NCBI RefSeq assembly: GCF_030867145.1
Contig: NC_134415.1
Coordinates: 52,280,693 to 52,344,692 of the forward strand
Direction of reading: 5' to 3'
DNA from: Opisthocomus hoazin
Taxonomy: Eukaryota; Chordata; Aves; Opisthocomiformes; Opisthocomidae
DNA length: 64,000 bases
This document shows, piece after piece, positions 1-13,672 of the stretch. The position numbers were made by a program, and so were the translations under genes. The notes under the pieces are model-generated. The model was not told the origin of the DNA. It did not search any database and worked only from the letters and a program-made list of their open reading frames with translations. Within the stretch, counting starts at the first letter, position 1; every line of letters starts with the position of its first letter.

Positions 1-3000
1 AATTTAGTTTGGTTTCTCAAAGTACAAATACTACTAGAGGCTTAAGAGTTATGATATTGCTTAGAAACAGATCTCAAAGACTTTTATTCTACTCAGTTGG
101 GATTCTGAGTTCCTATGAAATTGCAGAGTGCATGATACTGCAAGGAATCGGCCTGAAAAGCTTAAGCAGACAGTGAACTCCTATTCATGGTAAGATGCCA
201 CGCTGTGCTGATTCAAAAAACCAATCAAACAAAAAGAAGTCAAAGGTAGATATGTACTCTGTGAATAGTTAGTAGGAATTAAAACGGAAGCAGTAAACCA
301 TCTCAGATACTATGCAGTGTTGCAACGCACTGCATACTTGGAAGGAAAACCTTGCAAGACACTAACTCTGAGTAGCAGATGCTTTTGGAGCAACTAGAAG
401 AGGCATTCTGCTGCATAGCGTTTTATCATATTATTCCATAAACAAAGGCAACCCTCAGTTTCAGTAAGACAGACCTGTGTTCTAGATTAACAGCACAATG
501 AAATAAAAAATAAATAATCAGAAATAAGGTATGCATGAGTGAGCAGAGAGGGAAGTCTGTCCTGATTTGCAGGACACCCCCCCCACCCCACCCCCCACCC
601 CCGTGTACATGGGTTATTATGTAGCCTTTAATCATGTAATCACATACTGTGGGAAACAGCTCAGCAAAACCATGTCATGATTTCTGCAGTTGTCTTGTCC
701 ACGCTTGTGATTACACGCTATGCAAGTGTTTACATTCCCACATATTTATTCCATGCATTTCTGTTCTCTTTAACTTCCTCTCAAAATAATTACATAATTA
801 AACAGCTTATTTCCTGCAAAGATCTGTTGGCCAGCTGGAAGTTTACTTTCAGCTTTGCTATTGGCTGAGGTTGTAATTGCTGCAAATCTCTGTGTTTTAA
901 ACATTATGAAAGAGTTGAAGCTATGTTTTTTTTTCATAGTCTAGTTTCTCATATACGGTTGGTATTCTTAAGCAGTGTTTGCAGAGATACTGCTGTGCTT
1001 TGTTTGCACATCCATCTTTTGATACCTTTCTAGTGAAACGAAGTTTTCCTTTGTCAGGCTTTCAAATCACCAGATGCTAAAGAGGCAGACTGAGAGGTTG
1101 AAACTTATAGAAGATTTTGTCCCTAAAGCTGCAGTCTGGGGAAACATACACTAAATTCCTGGTCCCCATATGCTATTGTACAGAACAACATGTGGTCTTC
1201 TCCCATTCTTACTAGGGAAGCAGTGTTTGTGAATGCGAGCTGTTTCTGTCACTAAGATGGATGTATTCATTTTTGCAGGGCTTTTGTACACAGCTATCAG
1301 TGAGTCTGATATTACTTCCAGTCTTTGGTTTTGTGTAGAATGAACTAATCTTGAGGCTTACAGGGGAAAAAAAAAAAAAACATCAGAAGAGAGAAATTCA
1401 GTGTTTCTTCAACTAGCATACTCTTTAAGGAAAGAAGATACGCAAATTCCTTTGGATTTTTTTGTATCAGACTGCAGTTACAGCTAACAATGCACTTACA
1501 TCTTGCTACTGCTCTCTGCTTCTTCACTCAGCCTTTTGCTCCATGATGGGCACTGCAATACAATCTCAAAATACATGTAGAGTTGCCATACAGTCTGTTT
1601 GTGTATCACACATGCATTGGTTTGGGTTTTCATTTTCAGAATAGTCCATTCTGAATTTTCTTGTCATACTGAAGGCTACTTAGTTTAGGTTTATTGAGAA
1701 GAAATTTCACAGCTCCTACTCAAAGGCTTGCAGAAAGCCTGCTTTCTGAGGCTCTAACGTTTCCTGTTAGGTAATTGAGGTTATTGTAGCACATTACTTG
1801 AGGGGCATACAAAAGAACAGACTTCATCTGATATTCCAAAATAAATGCTGACACAGTTTTTCAGTTAAAAAAAGTTTGCCAGAATATTTTAGACACTAAC
1901 AATTATATGCTAATATTTCTAGACTAACAGGAATAGAAATTAGAATTAATGAGTTCTCTGCAGGTACATCTGTCACATATTTAATAATATGAGGCATATT
2001 TAATGCTCACAGCACTCTGCTAATATTATGCAAACCTTGTAATAGCTCTCTGCAGTAAATACCAATCTTGATTTGCTGCTACAGAAAATGAAACTTACTT
2101 TCCAGGCATGACACCCTGAGGTGCTAAGTGTGTCTCCCCCTGGAGTCAGTGGATATAAATGTTGCTTGGACTAGCTGTAAAAAGCTGTGCCCCAGCAGAC
2201 TTGATGATATTATTTGTGACCGAAAATGTCCTAGTCTAAAACATATTTACAGTTTAGAACCTCTGACTGCCATGGCTCTGCGTTGCCCCGTTGGGTGCAT
2301 CAGTTTGTAGTTGCTGAAGTCTCAAATACAGAGAAGCAGCAATTTCCAAGCATACCTGTTCAGCTGCTCATGTCTCCTGGGATAAAGACAGAGATAAATG
2401 TTGAATAAATATATTTGCTTAGAGAACAAAGCTTAACCTGGAACGATGCTGTCAAGTTTTCTGTAGATGCTAATTAAGTGATGTGATTTGTGTCTGTTGC
2501 CATTCTCCCCTGTGTAAAATTAGAATAATAATTGCACATATCTTAGAAGAAACTGGAAGAATACGTCTTTCCCTAGTGCTGAGAGTGTTGATCCAACCGA
2601 AATATGTCTTAATCTTTCCTATGATAGACTACCTAGCTAAAGTACCAAACATTGCTGGCCTTGACATTGTACATACGCTGACAAAGGCATACTCTTCTTT
2701 TGGCAAACCGTGTTCATTCAACTACCACAGTTTAGGATACAATAATTCTATATATGTGCATAGCAGATATCTTCAGGCATAGACATGGACCTAAAAGAGA
2801 AGTTTTAATTTGGATCATAAGTTTCATCAAATCTAGGGGCTGTTTGAAGGTCTATGTGACTTCCATTATAAGCTTAATTTCTGAAGTTCAGTTCTAGTTC
2901 TGAGTTTTCGCTAGGCTAGAAATAAGGAGATTTTTTTTTTTCAGTTTGGATGGCCGGTATATATTCTCTTTGACATATTGTTGGCAGACTTCTTGGCGGA

Positions 3001-6000
3001 ATAGAAAACCTTTCATTTTGCCTGTTAAGGGAATTTCCATTTACCCTGTGTGATAAAAACCTTTGTTATTAATATAGAAAGACTACGCCTCATATTTTTG
3101 TTCCTGAATTATATATAATAAATTATTCCTTATCCAGGGAAATGGGGGACTGGAGTACATGGAAAGTTTTTGGTTTTCCAGAAATATCTCATGCTGCATT
3201 TGAGTTATTAGGTTTCCCTGTTGCAGTGCTGGGTAACTCACACATATGGCAAGCTCTTAGGCACCTGAGATAATACTCTCTTTTTTTCCCTTCCTTTTCA
3301 GTGCATCAGTGCGATTGTCATTTTGTGCCATTGTTTTAAAAATGTTTTTTTCTTGCAGACTAGCATCCAGCCGAAAGGACATCTTCTTTGCAGACAGATT
3401 ATCTTGGCTACTGTCTAGGAGCTCCTCAAGCATGTACTAGTGACACAAATTATCCATCAGTATTCATTGTTAGTTCCTCCACAAGGTCTTTTAAAGAATA
3501 ATTAAGTTTCTTTTTATCTTTAAGGATCTAGAAATAAGGCTTGTTGATAAGAACTGTTGTATTACCACAGTGTCCCTGAACTAAAGAAACCAGTGTACTT
3601 CTGTTGCTGTTCTTTTGCTTTATTTTGAGCTGTAGTATCCGAAATGATTGTTTTTAAAAAGGAGAAGTAAATCAAGGGGTGATGTGATCCTGACGGTATC
3701 ATCCTGATGACTGTAGACTGAATGTATAGGCTTTGGTAAGTCACTGTTTTTCTCCTGCAGGATATGTCTGCACTGGAGATTGCAGTGTAGCTCAAAGGTA
3801 TACAACCCGACGCTGAACTAGACTGTCCAGAAAGAGGGAAAATTAGCCCATGGCAGATCTCTTCAGCATTGCTGTAGCTGGAGAGTTTCTGGGTCTCAGT
3901 CAAACAAGCTGGGCTTGTTGAAAACTTGTTTTGGTTTCTATACATTGTATCTCAGGCTTCCGTAAGGATCTGTCTAGTTCTGGTTTTCCCTCTTTAATCT
4001 AGGGAAAACGTTATGCATGCTGTAGGAAAAGCTTTGTCAGTTGTGAATAACACATATTAGGTGGAGCCAGTAGTTTCTATAGAATGTCTTTAATTTTTTA
4101 AAAAAGCCACACTATCATCAGCAACTAGGCAAAAAAGCATGCTGAAGTAAAAGGGGATCATGTCTTGTATCCTTTCTCCTAAAAGAGATGTTGAAACTGC
4201 ATCGAAATAGCAATAACTCTCTACTGGTACTACTAAACTAAATTCCTGAGAATGATGAATGAGAAAAAAGAAGTTTTAAATTCTTTTGATCTAATCTATG
4301 GAGTTTAATTAGGTATCCAGTTTTAAATCTGGTTATGTTTGCATGTGGCTTTAGCACTGCCTCTTAATTCAAAGAGCAAATGTCACCATGTTATTCTCTC
4401 AGACTTCTCTGTAAATGGTGATCAAGGTTGAAATGCTTGTCAGAAATATTAATTATTTTTCTTTGTGACCTTTTTTATTTTATTCCTGAAAATTTGTTTG
4501 TTAATAATCTACAAAATATGGGTAAGCTTCACTTAAAAAAGGAAAACCAAGCAAACTTGAAATAAGTAAATCTCACAACTTGAAAACAGTTTACATACAG
4601 AAACAATATGGAATTATAAAGACAGGCTTTTGGTGGCCTTTGATCACTGTGCATGTGTGCCACAATCTGCATGGTGATACGCAGATCCTCCAGAGAAAAT
4701 GCGCAAGGCCCTATTTCCTTTCCTTAGGGCTTCTGTTTTTTAAGATGAAAACATGCATTCAGAATAAAGACAGCAGAACTGACTCATTTTTCCCCAGGCC
4801 TTCACCCATCCAGGCCATGTGAAGCCTTGTATCAGCTGGTTATTGTTCCTCACCATTCCTCTTTCTCAGAACTGTACCTTAGGGTGGTCAAGGGCTTTAT
4901 CCTCTCTCCTGTCTCCTCTCTTTACAAAAGAGATGTTGCACCTTGCATATAATTCCGATTTGTAGGGAGTTAAATTGTAGAGGAAGTGAACTAAACTGTC
5001 CCAGTGTTCAGGACCCTGCTCTGTTCCTAATCCTGGTTTGTGTCCTTTTAGGCCCCAGTATGGTCACTTGCATGTTGGCCATTGCCTAAGCGTAGTCTTC
5101 TTGAAGTCAAACGAGAGCTGTGTGATTAATGGAAAATCAAAATCTGAGACTGTGAAATGCCAGTGCAAGGACTATGTTTTCCTACTGTGTAGTTCATGTT
5201 TCATTTTGAGCCATGTTTAAACAGGTTCAGCAGCTGTGCATTTTAAATTGTTCTAAAGGCATATGATTTTCATGTAAAGGTAGATCTAAAAACAGTCTGA
5301 AGTAAATCCAGGTTGAGAAATATCAGCTGTGTTAATTTTAGCTGGAATTAAAACTTTCCATTTGAACCTGTGTATGTTTTAGGAACGTCATGGACAGTTC
5401 ATCTGAACTGGCTTTCCCAGTTTTGATTTCTGTTGTTTTGTATCCCCAGCTTTTGATTGAAAGGAATTAGTTCCTTCCAAACCAAAAAAATATTTTGGGA
5501 GATCAGCTTGTGAATTTCTGGACTTGGTCATATTTGTATAGCTACTCTGGCACAGATGTCTCAACCTCCAGCTATAACCAAACTTCCATCTACCTTTTTA
5601 TTTTGCTAGTACTTAATTCTGGGAAACACATATGCATATTCATATTACCAGCTATCTGTAAGATCCAGGCACACAAGCATGCACTGCATAAGTTAGTAGT
5701 GCATCATATGTTCAAATTCAGCTTTCTTCTGTGAATTTATCTGTCTCCTACTGTCAGTTATGTGTATTGTATATTTTATAATAGAGCAGTTCATGCATTA
5801 AACATCCTTATTGATCAGCCATGATTTGAAGGAGTGATATTCAGACTTGGCCCAGAGTTAAGCATAAGTCAAATCAAGGACAGGGCTGGCAAGTATTCAG
5901 ACTCAGTCACCACAATGCTGAAATCTGCATTTATTCTAATCTGTTCAGATACGATTTCTGCAATGCAGCCAGTGGCTAAGGCTGACCTTAAATTCAAAGA

Positions 6001-9000
6001 ATCCTTGACTGTTGGTCTGTTTCCAAAGGCTTAATCCCCTTTGGTCTTGAGTTTCTTTTGTTCCTCCTTAGGCCTCTATGGAATTTAATGATATTTCTGC
6101 TGCTGTTTTATTTTTCCTGAAGCAGTCCTTCACATCACTTCTAGATTATTGATATTTTTACACTTTGTTTTTGAAGTATTAATTTCACTTAATCCTACTT
6201 CTGCAGCACTGTTTCAGCTGACATGCAAGCATACTTTGAATTGCATCAGTGCTCCTCTGTCAGACCAGAGGCAGTAAGTATCCCAATGTGATCCAAGGCA
6301 CTCCTCCAGAGTCTGAGCTGAACATGCAGCCTCCACGTTTCTCTGTCTCCCTGTGGGTAAAAGTTGGATACTGAGCACAGAAATCTTCCTAGCACCATCA
6401 TACCACACATCATCAGTTTAGTGAGTGTGGTGGATTAATAAGTGTTACAAATATTACAACTGGAACAAAAAGGGGAAATTAAGAAATAAGCTGTGCTGCA
6501 CAAAGTACCCATCTGTGATCTTTGTAGGCAACCTGGCAATGCTTTTTTTAATTTTAATAGGTAAAATCTTTAATAAGTAGAATCAGCTGTCTGTTGCTGT
6601 GCAGGCAAGACATCTTACCCCATTCTGCTCATTTCCCTCTTGATGTTCTTGTGTCAATGTGTGTCCCCCATGTGCACTCTGAAGAAAAGAGCTACCTTAT
6701 CCAGGCTGACTGCACTGAGGAAGAGGTTACTGTGAGCAGGACAGGGAGATTCCTGACCTTGATTTCAGAGCCCAGCTTTCTAGCATCTGGGTTCAGCAAC
6801 TGCAGATGAAAGTCCTTGTGAGTCCCTGGAGCTCATTCTCTGCAAGTGGGTAGTGCTTGCACAGCCTGATTACATATAGAGCGGTAGAAGTCATTAGGAT
6901 CTCTAGAAATTTAGTATCTTCAAATTCAAGAAACTCTGCAAAGTACATATGAGTTAGAATTTTTCTGAGGATTATATGTAAATTTATTTCAGGGACAACA
7001 AGGTACACACCTTATCAGTTACATGCTCTTCAAGATAAAACAAAAACACAAACAAAAACAAGTGAACCCTCTTAAGATTTGTTTTTTAACATTGCCATGA
7101 CAGTGTATTTTTCTCTCTGACTTATTTCTTGGAAACAACTAAATCATTTCTTTCTGAAAAGCTCTCCAAAATTTTCAGCAAATGGCATGGAAAATTTTGA
7201 CACAAAGGTTTATAAGAAGCTGAAGTCAAGTTGTTTTAATGAGGAGTAGCAGGCAGCTGTACAGTATGGAATTCTGTGAGCCCAGAGTGTAGTACTCCTG
7301 TATGAAAACACAACCTTAATGTTAGATCGTCCAAGTGAATAGAATATGAAAGACTTCCATTCTGTTAAAGAAGTGTTAAATATTTTAAAACAATTTCATC
7401 ATTTTTCACAGTAGTAATTGTGTTCATGTGGGTAAGCAAGGATTTAGATTTGCATCTGTTATGGAAATCTGACCTTTCCTGTAAATCTGAGCATGATAAC
7501 AGGCCTTGGATTTCAGCTGGAGTGTACAGTTTTTCTCTGCTTAGCACTGTGGCTGGAAGCTTTTTTGTTCGTAGCAGGCAACTGTTTTGCTGTGAGTTGA
7601 GATCCCATATCACATGTTCAGTAAGTTTCTGTATTACAAAGGTTGTGTAAATTGAATTACACTAACACCACCTATGGATTCAGGGCTATCTGATTTGCAT
7701 AACAAATGGTCTTACAAACAGTGTGCATACTGTACACACACCAATTAGGCTTTCTTTTCAATCCTCTTGGTCGTTCATAAAAAGAGGGAAGGTTTTTTCT
7801 TTGGTGGTGGTGGTGTTGCAAAGAAAAGCTGCTAATGAAGGAATGATGAATGGTCTGATTGTGTTGCTGTTTGTATAGTTTCACCTTCATTTGCATCAGT
7901 ACCAGGCACAGATCCCAAGACGCATTTTTCAGTTTTCAGTGCTCCTCTTCTTTGGCCCCTGCCCGCACTAGAACCAACCAAACAAGCACATTTATCTTTG
8001 CCTTCTAGAATACAGAATAGGAATATTTCCCTTCTTGCATCATTGGGGCCTACACGTGGTACGTGCACCTCTCCCAGGGCACACCTCCTGTCTTCTGTTG
8101 CAGGTTGGTTTGGAAATCTGACACCAGCTGGAGGGTACACAGAGTGTAGTGGGAGCCACCACTGTACTTTGCCTCAGGAACGCTTAATGCAGCATCTCTA
8201 AGTGTATATCCATTTCCTGCTCCAAGGATTTAGTATCCTTTTCCAGCAGTTCCCACACTGTGTTTGGCACCATAAAAATAACTCCCTCCACCCCCAAAAC
8301 CAGAGAAAGCACACAGAGTGTGAAATTGCTTACACAGCAAACCCTTAAATGTTTCAAATCAAAAGTCTGTGAGTCCGTTTGCAGAGCAAACAGTGGAGCA
8401 ATCCCTCTCTCCTTGTAGCAGCAATATGAGTATACACAACCCACGTTTGACAAGTGACTTTTCAGTTCTGGAGTTCTTTGGTTCTTCCTATTTTTCCTGT
8501 CATTTTGAAAATATATCAACTGCCAAAAAATAATTATTTTCTTTTTAAAAAGAAAAAAGAAAATGAAAGAATGTGGGCCTTTGTTTTCTATATCTGTTCA
8601 GGGAACAAGCTTCATTTGATTGAATGCCAGGAAGAGGATAATGCAATCTCCCATTAGGCTTGTTTGCATCTTTTTCCAGCATGACAGTTTAAGTCTGCTG
8701 GCTACAGATGGCCTTTGACAACTGACAACACTTGCTGTTATGCCAGCGTATGACTTCATCTGTGTGACACTGCATGTGACTGCAGCTTTCTTCCTCTTTT
8801 GCTTGCAGAAACTGTTCCCCATTTCAGTAGCACCAGAATAACACAGAATTCCCTCACATGAAAGAACCAGAAGCCTAAAACTGGACTGCAGCTTATGCTA
8901 CAAGACACTGGGAGCTGGAAAAAACAGTATTGTTGGAATCTGTTTCTTTGGGGTTTTAACCATGAAGTCTGACATTAACTTGGCCAAATTTGGTAAAGCA

Positions 9001-12000
9001 TCTTTACAGCTTCAATACTTTTTCAAATCAACAGTTTCCAATTCTGTTAAGCTCCACCTGGCCATTTAAGGGTTTCTGTAATACCGGTCTCCCATGCACC
9101 AGAGTGTTTCCCAAGTGAAAAAATACCAGGCTTTACAGAGCTGTCTTGTTCTGGTGCAAAGCCTGTGGACCCATGCTGGAATTTGCAGAAGCAGTTTTTG
9201 TCTCCTCTGAGTCTTGGCAACCTCTGAGAATGCTACAACTTGAATGAATGAAGTCATCCATCATCTAGCAGTGACTGGAGTAGGTTGAACGAATTCCCAT
9301 TCCGGCTTTTGCTTCAGAAGCAGGAAAACGTAAGGTTTCTATTCTAGACTTTTCTTTTTACCACATTTGAACAGGGCTCACAGTTTGCTCTATGGTTGCT
9401 AGCTATCATCTTTTCCTAATTTTTATTGCAACTATTTGATCCACACATGGTCCTAGGGGCTATTCCAACACAGCTAACTTAATATTGACTTTAAAAATAG
9501 TGGGGAAAATACTTTTCTCTTTTTGTCAACATTTTTTTCTGTTTATTGTTCTAGACGAACAGAGAGCTGAGATACCACATACAGTCTGGCTCACAGGCAG
9601 TGCATACACATGCTGTCGAAGTAGTCCATTGTAGGCCTGGACTGGGGATGAAGTTTAACAAATATTGGGCCTTATAACAGAAGACGATAGCCAAAAAGTG
9701 AAATGCTGTACAGGAACAAAACTCCAGCCCCTGCAGAACATAGTGGTAGTGTTATCTGTCAGCACCTGAGCTGCAGCTTGCTCTTCCCCACATCCTGCTA
9801 ATAAAGGGTGGGACAGATGCTCCAGATTTAAAACTTTGATACTTATCCTATCTGGTCATATGATAATTTAAGAGATGACAAAATAGAGGAATGACACCGA
9901 CAGAAAGAATTTCTATCCCAGTTTCTTTAGTCATGCGGCAAACATGTTAGATGAACAATCAGGGTGACATACAGTGTGTTGGAAGTGCTGAGTTACAGTT
10001 CCTGTACTGTTTTGAAATCCATCACCTCCTCTATCAGGCAGAGTGTTTGATCCCTTCAAGCTGGCAGGCATGCAGCCAGCTAAATGTCATCTCTGTTGCG
10101 ATGCTCAAACCATCCTCTTCACAGACTTAGCTACCAAAATGTTAGTATTATTTCTATAGAGTCTCCTCTTCCAAAAGATCCTGGATCAAAAAAATTGGTT
10201 GCTTCTTGTGCCCTTGATCCTTGTGACTGTGGATGAATGTCTCCTCTCTTGTTTTGACTGAAGAAGAACATATGAATTTTCCCCTTGTTTAGCCTGAACT
10301 TTCTCTATCTAGTGACTGAAGTTGAGCCCTTGGAAGGGACAGAGAAGAATAGCAGCTGCCTGACTGTGAGAAATCACTTTGGCTGGCACTTTGTGAAAGG
10401 ACACAGTCTGTTGACTGGTAGTGATATAAATATTCAGGACTGGAATGACAGTATACAGGACATAAGCTTGCTGGAAATAGTGAAATTGACACACGAGTTC
10501 TTTCTTTCTTTCTTTTGTACTCCTTTTGTGAAGGCGTGAAGGGTGTGCAGCAACAAGTTTCTTTCCTCCCCAAGATAAGCTGCTAGAGGACATATCGAAC
10601 TGAGCAGCGAGGAGTTTTTATTGGTATTGTTTTCCACTTGGTTTCAACTTCTGCAAACAAAGCTAGAGCTGGTAAGTGAATATGGTTTAGATAGCTTGGT
10701 GGACCCTGCTAAAAGTGCTGAGTCTCAAGGCGGCTCTTACTTCTCCTAGGCTGGAGAGGGGCTGTGTAAATGACAGAGAGTGCTTTGGTGTTGCCGACAT
10801 TGGGCCATTTTTTTTTTGTAGTTCATGTCATTGCCTATCAGTTTGAGGCTTGATACAGAAGATAATTAATTTCAGTAATGGTGAAGAGGCAGCTCTCAGT
10901 GACAGTTAGGGGGCTGCATTTAAAGGCTAATTAATATGGTGACATCAGTACTAAGGAATGTTATTTGCAGTCAAATGTGGCCAAAGAGACCGATAAAGAC
11001 GTAACCATTGGAAAAAAAAAAAGTTTACATGGCTTTCTAGTATACGTATTCCCAGAACTTTAAAAGTGATCATTAGAGCCCTTTTTAACTTACCCACTCT
11101 TGGGTCAGATGAAACCAGTACGATTATTCAGAAGCACTCACAATATCCAAGTGGGATGAATATTAGAGCTAAGCTGAGAAACTGCAGTTCTGCTCATCAG
11201 TAGACTGAAAACTGCATCATGACTGAGATTTTGCCAATAATATAGACTAGGACCTAGATCTGTTTGTGTGTATTATGTAGTTGCATGTGAAGCAGAACCA
11301 TTTTTTCTATGTACTTATATTTATGCCCTTTATTTCCCCTTTTTGGGGGGCATTTTTGTGCACACAGCAGGAGTGCACATGAGACAAGGTCTGAAAATTC
11401 TTGGGTAATGTGCAGACATAAAGCATAGTAGGGAAAATGCACGAAAAGAAAACGACTGGGTTGTGAAAGGAAACCAAGACTGACTTTTTGCTTTGTTCTT
11501 ATTGAGACATGCTGTTTCTACTTCACATTCTTACACTGCTGAGAAACCCTGTCATCTGCAAACAAAAACAGCTCATGCAGTATAGAGCTGAGTGTGTGCA
11601 GAATGTAAAGAGGGAGATATCTGTAGTCAGCCTACAAGAGCTTGCCACATTATTTCCATGCACACAAAAAGTTACTTACTTTTTGGCACCAGATTTACCG
11701 CCCTAAGAGGCAGCCTTTCTGCAGTTAATATATTTTATGTCAGAAGTTTTTCTGAAGACTTGACTTCCTTAAGTAGTAAATAAAAAGCTAGCGTTATGAA
11801 TTATGTTCCAAAGCATCAGTCAATATTGTATTAAAATTACAGCACGTGGGATTCCTGTTATATTGCAGTCTTAACCAGGAGCACCTGACTCAGGGTTACT
11901 GAATATCTCTCCATTCCCTTGCAAAGACAAGTAGCTTTAGTACTGGATTAGGTAAATTCTTGCAGAATTTCTCTAGTTAATGAATGTTTTCCTGAGAATA

Positions 12001-12784
12001 GAATGTGATCCTGTAGTATCTTTAACATTTTGTTTTCTGTCCACTTTTTATGTCCTGTCATCCCTTTGTTAACTCTCAGGATGAAAGTCTTAGTTGTGGA
12101 TTCCTTTCTGAGCTGTTCACCAGCATTTACCCAGTAAGGGTCAAGTCAGTCCTTGGATTTTTAGAAGCATAGCCCTAACTAGGAAATGCTAAAACCTCAG
12201 GATTACATCTGAAATAAAAATTTGGTCCCAGTGGTGAAATAACAGAACATTTTCTCAGCCAAAAGCTGCTTAGTCAGACAACCTGAGAGTAATGGACTGG
12301 CTATATTTGTATTGCTGCAGTGACACATTGCAAGACACAAACCAAGAGGGCACAGCTGGCTCAAGATCCCTAATCGAAGATATTCACAGTAATGAAGCAT
12401 TGTCCACAGTAAGCTGGTGGTGGGCAGATGGCAGTGCACAGACTGCTATGAGGGGGTCTCCTCGCATTCAAATTCCTCATTATATCTGCAGGGGTCTTCT
12501 GTCCTTAATAGGGAACTCGTAGCTGGGCTTAATGGGCTCTGACTAATGACTAAAAAGGAAAAAAAGATGAAGAATTAGCTCCTTTGTGCTTTTCCTTTTT
12601 TTTCTTTCACCCATCCTTGACAGGCTGTAAATGGATTTTTCTGTAGCTGCTACATTTCACTGGGAAAATCAGCACAGTATGTTTTTAGATGATTAGTCAT
12701 TATCTATAGGGTTTGAGCTCAGCTCTTGCACAGTAACTGTGTGAGACCAAGAGGTAACAAGGAGACCCTTCAGTTACCAAGTGA
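1..12784. other. Upstream non-coding DNA, no gene recognised
   Basis: The open frames here are short (the longest is about 127 codons, on the minus strand at 3,562-3,945) and their translations match no family I recognise. They lack codon-like composition, and plus- and minus-strand frames overlap, as near 10.3-10.6 kb. The base composition is AT-rich with scattered A and T runs, typical of avian intergenic or intronic DNA. A C-rich tract is listed separately. In mammals the neighbour upstream of RTN4 is CLHC1, tens of kb away; I could not identify any CLHC1 exon, but short exons would be easy to miss by eye. Confidence 0.6.
575..602 (+). repeat. C-rich low-complexity tract
   Basis: Five runs of four or more C are separated by single A bases. 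The complementary strand therefore has G-runs dense enough to form a G-quadruplex, and the + strand could form an i-motif. No gene is attached to it. It is most simply a low-complexity repeat. Confidence 0.7.
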
Positions 12785-12832
12785 GAATTCCTACTGGGGT
12801 GTCTATGGGAAAAAATTGCCCCAGTGCTGTTC
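12785..12832 (+). repeat. 48-bp dispersed repeat, copy A
   Basis: This 48-bp segment recurs at 13,625-13,672 in the same orientation. By eye the two copies differ at 5 of 48 positions, all transitions. The sequence on either side does not align. It may be a fragment of an unrecognised interspersed repeat or a small local duplication. Confidence 0.7.
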
Positions 12833-13624
12833 ATCCCCAAGGCAGTAAAAGACCTGGCTAGCCTCATTGCTTGTGACCCACCAGGCTCTGGACACTTAGT
12901 TTCTGCAACCATCATGGCTACCTGGATCCTCTTTAAGCAGCTGCATCAGACACTCAAGCATGCTGTGTAAACATCATGGAGAGAGAAAAGACTGCAAATC
13001 CTCACCTCTACAGTCTTTAACCCACCCTCTGCATTTTCAGGCGTCTTCAGACTTCCAGATATTCATGATCTAGAACATGTACAACAAACAGCTTTTTTGT
13101 TGATAAGGTTAAGAAATTTTAAATTTTAGTTTATCCTTCAGGCTTAGCAAGTAATTCCAACTTCAAGTAAAACTCTGTGGAGTAAGTTTCTTGATGTCCC
13201 ATGTCTGCACTCTATTTGCAGAGAGCTTGGCATAGGCAATGTCACAGTGTTCGTAGGAAATGTGTTGGGTCAGTAGTTCAGTTTTGAAGTTCCAAACAAG
13301 AATGAGGAAGATTCATGAGCTGAGAATACTGCTGTCTATGTAGGGGGGGGAAAAAAGAGAAACTTTTATAATTAAATTAGAACAAAATGCTGTCCATATT
13401 GATGATACATCCTTACTTCAGTAAGGCTATAAGGCAGGAAGGAAATCCCTTTGTAATACAGGCAAGCTTTTTTCAAAGCTGAAGAACCTGAGAAGATTTG
13501 GGCAGGCATTTTCAAAGTATATGGAGTCCCCAAACAGATGCAACCATCTACTTCTTCCAAAAGCACAGCATGGTTATGCCACTACACTGTGGTGAAAGAG
13601 TGAATGCAGAGATTATTTAATTGG
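12833..13624. other. Non-coding DNA between the two 48-bp repeat copies
   Basis: I see no gene here. The interval holds short frames on both strands only, and a G-run/A-run near 13,341-13,357. It is bounded by the two diverged copies of the 48-bp segment, which lie 840 bp apart start to start. Confidence 0.5.
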
Positions 13625-13672
13625 GGATTCCTACCAGGGTGTCTGTGGGAAGAAATTGCCCCAGTGCTGTTC
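13625..13672 (+). repeat. 48-bp dispersed repeat, copy B
   Basis: Second copy of the segment at 12,785-12,832, same orientation, five transition differences. The shared core includes the invariant stretch AATTGCCCCAGTGCTGTTC at the right end. Confidence 0.7.

Noticed and set aside
3562-3945. 127-codon minus-strand frame
   Set aside because: No recognisable domain, low-complexity Ser/Thr content, no splice or promoter context. Consistent with chance.
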